From Planctomycetes bacterium UBA7888 (GTDB lineage: Bacteria > Planctomycetota > UBA1135), in the NCBI GenBank assembly GCA_002500505.1, contig DLRM01000024.1, forward strand, positions 1 to 21,597: a DNA stretch of 21,597 bases, read 5' to 3'. The first letter of the stretch is position 1, and every line of letters begins with the position of its first letter. Below, piece after piece: positions 21,262 to 21,597 of this stretch. Made by a program: the position numbers and the translations under genes. The notes under the pieces were generated by a model. It was given only the letters and a program-made list of their open reading frames with translations. It was not told the origin of the DNA and did not search any database.

Positions 21262-21304
21262 TCGCCTAGAAACTTAATTTTCTTTAGTTTCTAGGCGATT
21301 TTTT
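21262..21304 (+). terminator. Strong intrinsic terminator of rpmB
   Basis: CGCCTAGAAACT (21263-21274) pairs perfectly with AGTTTCTAGGCG (21286-21297); the T at 21262 and A at 21298 add a thirteenth pair. The loop is 11 bases, and six T's follow (21299-21304). It lies 22 bases after the rpmB stop. Confidence 0.93.
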
Positions 21305-21330
21305 ATTCGACACAGCCGAAGGAGACCTTT

Positions 21331-21372
21331 ATGAAGGTGTACAACCTTCTTCGGGGGACACCTGTCCTCTGA
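21331..21372 (+). CDS. Possible 13-codon leader peptide before the histone-like gene
   Basis: ATG at 21331 is preceded by AAGGAG with a 6-base spacer, one of the strongest Shine-Dalgarno sequences in the window, and opens MKVYNLLRGTPVL followed by TGA. The frame ends 33 bases before the histone-like gene's ATG. The surrounding RNA can form three mutually exclusive hairpins: ACCTT (21325-21329) with AAGGT (21334-21338); GAAGGT (21333-21338) with ACCTTC (21344-21349); and AGGTGT (21335-21340) with ACACCT (21358-21363). This resembles a leader-peptide switch, but there is no run of a regulatory codon and no T-run. The peptide could also be fortuitous. Confidence 0.35.
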   Translation: MKVYNLLRGTPVL

Positions 21373-21382
21373 CTGAATTCAG
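21373..21382. repeat. 10-bp perfect palindrome before the histone-like gene
   Basis: CTGAATTCAG is fully self-complementary and lies right after the leader peptide stop, 24 bases before the next ATG. TCTGA/TCAGA around it can extend pairing. It may be a protein-binding site or chance. Confidence 0.25.
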
Positions 21383-21405
21383 ACTAAACCATTAATGGAG
21401 TAACC

Positions 21406-21597
21406 ATGGCAGCTAAGAAAAAACGCAAGGTCGCCAAGCGCAAAACTACTAAGCGCAAGGCCACCAAACGGAAAGCTACGAAGCGGAAAGCCAAGAAAAA
21501 GGCCACGAAGCGGAAAGCTACGAAACGGAAAGCCAAGAAAAAGGTCACTAAGCGTAAAGCAAAGAGAAAAGTAGCTAAGCGCAAGACCAAGAAGAAG
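21406..21597 (+). CDS. Histone H1-like Lys/Arg-repeat DNA-binding protein, 3' truncated
   Basis: The ATG at 21406 has TGGAG 5 bases upstream. The 64 visible residues start MAAKKKRKVAKRKTTKRKAT and consist almost wholly of Lys, Arg, Ala, Thr and Val in repeats of the type (A/T)KRK and AKKK. The reading frame runs off the window with no stop. Proteins of this composition, such as chlamydial Hc2 and planctomycete or verrucomicrobial H1-like proteins, bind and compact DNA non-specifically in the nucleoid. The DNA itself is repetitive: GCGGAAAGC units recur around 21473-21535, so copy number probably varies among strains. Low complexity means a linker region or the basic tail of a larger protein (for example an HU with a C-terminal extension) is possible if the rest differs. 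Confidence 0.75.
   Translation, partial: MAAKKKRKVAKRKTTKRKATKRKATKRKAKKKATKRKATKRKAKKKVTKRKAKRKVAKRKTKKK

Noticed and set aside
21420..21597. Tandem repeat DNA considered as a CRISPR or satellite repeat
   Set aside because: The repeats are short, without spacers, stay in frame and encode the Lys/Arg-rich protein, so they are coding repeats.
1..21597. Mobile elements, phage genes, toxin-antitoxin pairs, defence systems
   Set aside because: No transposase, integrase, terminal repeats, att-like duplication at the tRNA, or known defence gene was found; gene content is ordinary core metabolism and information processing.

Overview
The window is a chromosomal stretch of bacterial housekeeping genes. 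The organism is most likely from the PVC group (Planctomycetes-Verrucomicrobia-Chlamydiae), probably a planctomycete. The clues are all indirect. Ribosomal protein L28 carries the basic internal segment (KKKGGVGLKTTGHTKRKF) that I recall from chlamydial L28. Rho has the P-loop variant PPRTGKT and an Arg-rich N-terminus. A Lys/Arg-repeat histone-H1-like gene lies at the right edge. Glycine decarboxylase is split into two subunits. There is also a degenerate sulfatase-modifying-factor (FGE-fold) protein and a one-TM coiled-coil protein of a planctomycete type. Many genes lack a Shine-Dalgarno (SD) sequence. I see no insertion sequence, phage gene, integrase or CRISPR array.

Left part (1-4900): a 5'-truncated FGE-fold protein converges on a 65-residue hypothetical gene. 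Next come an MmgE/PrpD-family protein, a convergent single-domain GGQ release factor (ArfB-like), a 56-residue one-TM protein, and thioredoxin reductase trxB. The trxB ribosome binding site is one arm of a strong hairpin.

Centre left (4898-9540): a minus-strand gene run coaE-rho-glycosyltransferase. The glycosyltransferase resembles the SenB/TIGR04348 type. Divergent from it is a membrane-anchored coiled-coil protein with a BRCT-like C-terminus, closed by a strong intrinsic terminator.

Centre right (9540-15572): tatC and cinA overlap by ATGA. They are followed by tRNA-Gln(TTG) with its own promoter, a minus-strand thyA-folA pair, and a divergent secreted subtilisin-like protease.

Right part (15573-21597): a complete minus-strand glycine cleavage operon gcvT-gcvH-gcvPA-gcvPB plus a LipM-type lipoyl/octanoyl transferase. 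It is driven by a clear sigma70-type promoter and a single-aptamer glycine riboswitch. The operon encodes the aminomethyltransferase, the lipoyl carrier, both halves of the decarboxylase and probably the enzyme that lipoylates the carrier, so glycine sensing would control the whole pathway. Divergently lie rpmB (L28) with promoter and terminator, then a possible 13-codon leader peptide in a region of mutually exclusive hairpins, then the start of the histone-like gene, cut by the window end.

I did not find a wholly new system. The most unusual signals are the trxB SD hairpin, the shared-stop palindrome at 4881-4900, the leader before the histone-like gene, the divergent RNA-binding domain of Rho, and the BRCT-like tail on a membrane coiled-coil protein.
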